Origin: Archaeoglobaceae archaeon
GTDB lineage: Archaea > Halobacteriota > Archaeoglobi > Archaeoglobales > Archaeoglobaceae
Assembly: GCA_027036775.1 (NCBI GenBank)
Contig: JALWDS010000002.1
Span: forward strand, 1-60,102
Direction: 5' to 3'
Length of the DNA stretch: 60,102 nt
Positions 59,305 to 60,102 of this stretch are shown piece after piece (the stretch's first letter is position 1; every line of letters begins with the position of its first letter). The translations under genes were made by a program, and so were the position numbers. The notes beneath the pieces were generated by a model. That model ran no database searches. It saw nothing but the letters and a program-made list of their open reading frames with translations, and was not told the DNA's origin.

Positions 59305-59889
59305 TCTGATTTTATCTCTCAACTGTTCGAGCTCATCGAGGAGGTTTTCCCACATTAGTGAATCTTCGAGGACTTCACCGAGATTAAAACCTCTATCGAG
59401 CAACTTACCTATATTTGATTCAACTAACTCAAAAAACTCATCGAAATCCATCCCATACTTCCTTCTAAGTTCGTTTATCTTTCTTTCGATCTCCTTTATT
59501 CTTCTTTCTAAATTTTCTCTTAATAGCTTTTCCGAAATCTGTAATGACATACTTGATATACTTCGCATCGAGAGGTATAAGAAATTTTGCAACTTTCAAT
59601 CCTAATATAGTCTGATTTTATCCTCTCTTTGTGACTGGGTAGCCATAGACCTTCAGCGCTTTCAATCTTAATATAGTCTGATTTTATCCTCTGCCTCTCT
59701 TTCCAGAATCTCAAGAACATCCTCCTTTCAATCTTAATATAGTCTGATTTTATCAAGGTAATTATTCTTTCGAGGGGGGGTTCCGTGTAAACCTTTCAAT
59801 CTTAATATAGTCTGATTTTATCGATCACGACTGGTGTCAACACAGCCTTAGTGAATACCCTTTCAATCTTAATATAGTCTGATTTTATC
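59287..59889 (-). CRISPR. CRISPR array 2: 6 repeats, with a 276-bp gene-bearing gap after the terminal repeat
   Basis: Same 30-bp repeat family as array 1. Repeats start at 59287, 59593, 59659, 59725, 59793 and 59860. The first is separated from the second by 276 bp carrying an antitoxin-like gene; the remaining spacers are 36-38 bp. The terminal repeat has C at position 14, as in array 1's terminal repeat. The four leader-side repeats carry T instead of C at position 10. The leader is at the right, so transcription is leftward. Confidence 0.95.
59296..59568 (-). CDS. Antitoxin-like protein encoded inside CRISPR array 2
   Basis: A 90 aa highly charged helical protein (from ATG 59568; ATG 59550 starting MSLQISEKL is equally likely). 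ERRIKEIERKINELRRKYGM, then DFDEFFELVE and a C-terminal helix ENLLDELEQL resemble archaeal antitoxins that pair with RelE/PIN-type toxins. Its final residues DKIRLC and stop are the CRISPR repeat read leftwards. No toxin gene follows; cbiZ lies there on the other strand. Family assignment is tentative. Confidence 0.55.
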   Translation of the reverse strand: MRSISSMSLQISEKLLRENLERRIKEIERKINELRRKYGMDFDEFFELVESNIGKLLDRGFNLGEVLEDSLMWENLLDELEQLRDKIRLC

Positions 59890-60102
59890 TGTGTAGTTGT
59901 TGAGGAGATTTTTGAATAAAAAAGTTTCGGAGTGTTTTGATTATTTAAATACGGTCTGGCAAGTCTGATAATGCACTTCATTTATAAAGATGCCAGACTT
60001 TTATCCCTCCCTTCTCTTCAAAATTGACGACCCGTCAACCGATTAAATCAAATTTAAAACCCTGTCCCCTTGGCAATCCCGAAAAATAATTTCCTTCTAC
60101 CC
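59890..60102 (-). promoter_or_regulatory. CRISPR leader 2 (continues to the window edge)
   Basis: Differs from leader 1 at only a few positions (about 8 by eye over 213 bp). The inverted repeat GTCTGGCA/TGCCAGAC and the leftward TATA-like CTTTATAAATG are fully kept, pointing to selection on these elements. Confidence 0.85.

Noticed and set aside
59520-59756. Open frame across CRISPR array 2 with repeated IKSDYIKIE peptides
   Set aside because: Same cause: translated repeats and spacers, not a gene.

Overview
This is a stretch of archaeal chromosome, most likely from the order Archaeoglobales. A Ferroglobus- or Geoglobus-like organism is my best guess. The support is both F420 side-chain enzymes (CofC and CofD), archaeal-type PEP carboxylase and PEP synthase, a DNA gyrase A subunit in an otherwise archaeal gene set, TrmY, Trm14, FEN-1 and ribosomal protein L10e. 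Arginine is coded almost only by AGA/AGG, genes are tightly packed with many 1-4 nt overlaps, and TATA boxes sit about 25 nt before leaderless-looking starts. GC looks to be in the mid-40s percent by eye; I did not compute it. The species is inference.

Layout. 1-6640: FEN-1 (cut by the window edge), methionine aminopeptidase, an AT-rich restriction-modification pair, cofD, and a three-gene iron-sulfur operon (NifX-like protein plus two MinD/Mrp ATPases carrying ferredoxin domains) behind a DtxR/IdeR-like iron box. 6624-11744: a DUF1998 helicase, a PIN-toxin/antitoxin pair, a HEAT-like protein, and a small siroheme/Fe-S protein divergent from a membrane protein. 11725-16787: nitrogen genes, namely NAD synthase, PII protein, two ammonium transporters with 10-bp-periodic repeats at their promoters, a glutamine amidotransferase and a ribbon-helix-helix regulator. 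16780-26378: a permease fused to a nucleotidyltransferase, L10e, a 38-residue Cys/Trp-rich protein, SerB, IlvD, Trm14 and a prenyl synthase. 26443-43510: PEP synthase interrupted by an intein, a cation exchanger, Mrp, PHP and AmrS-TrmY genes, SAH hydrolase, an AIR-synthase relative, a SpoU methylase, a radical SAM/TRAM protein and an atypical nitrilase. 43544-48705: gyrase A interrupted by a second intein, then a GNAT protein and an aminotransferase.

48764-60102 holds two CRISPR arrays about 8.5 kb apart with near-identical leaders at their right ends, so both are transcribed leftwards. No cas genes are visible. Between them lie cofC, an ITP pyrophosphatase, YjbQ, a TPR protein, the hydrogenase maturation operon hypABCD, PEP carboxylase and the cobamide salvage genes cobT-cbiZ. 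The trailer (old) end of each array borders small toxin-antitoxin-type genes. In array 2 an antitoxin-like gene sits between the terminal repeat and the rest of the array. The stop codons of both that gene and the convergent cbiZ lie inside the CRISPR repeat.

The most interesting structures are the CRISPR trailer/antitoxin arrangement and the shared leaders, the iron-box Fe-S operon, the permease-nucleotidyltransferase fusion, two inteins at active-site residues (one lacking the usual penultimate His), and the promoter repeats of the ammonium transporters. I saw no tRNA or rRNA genes and no insertion sequences.
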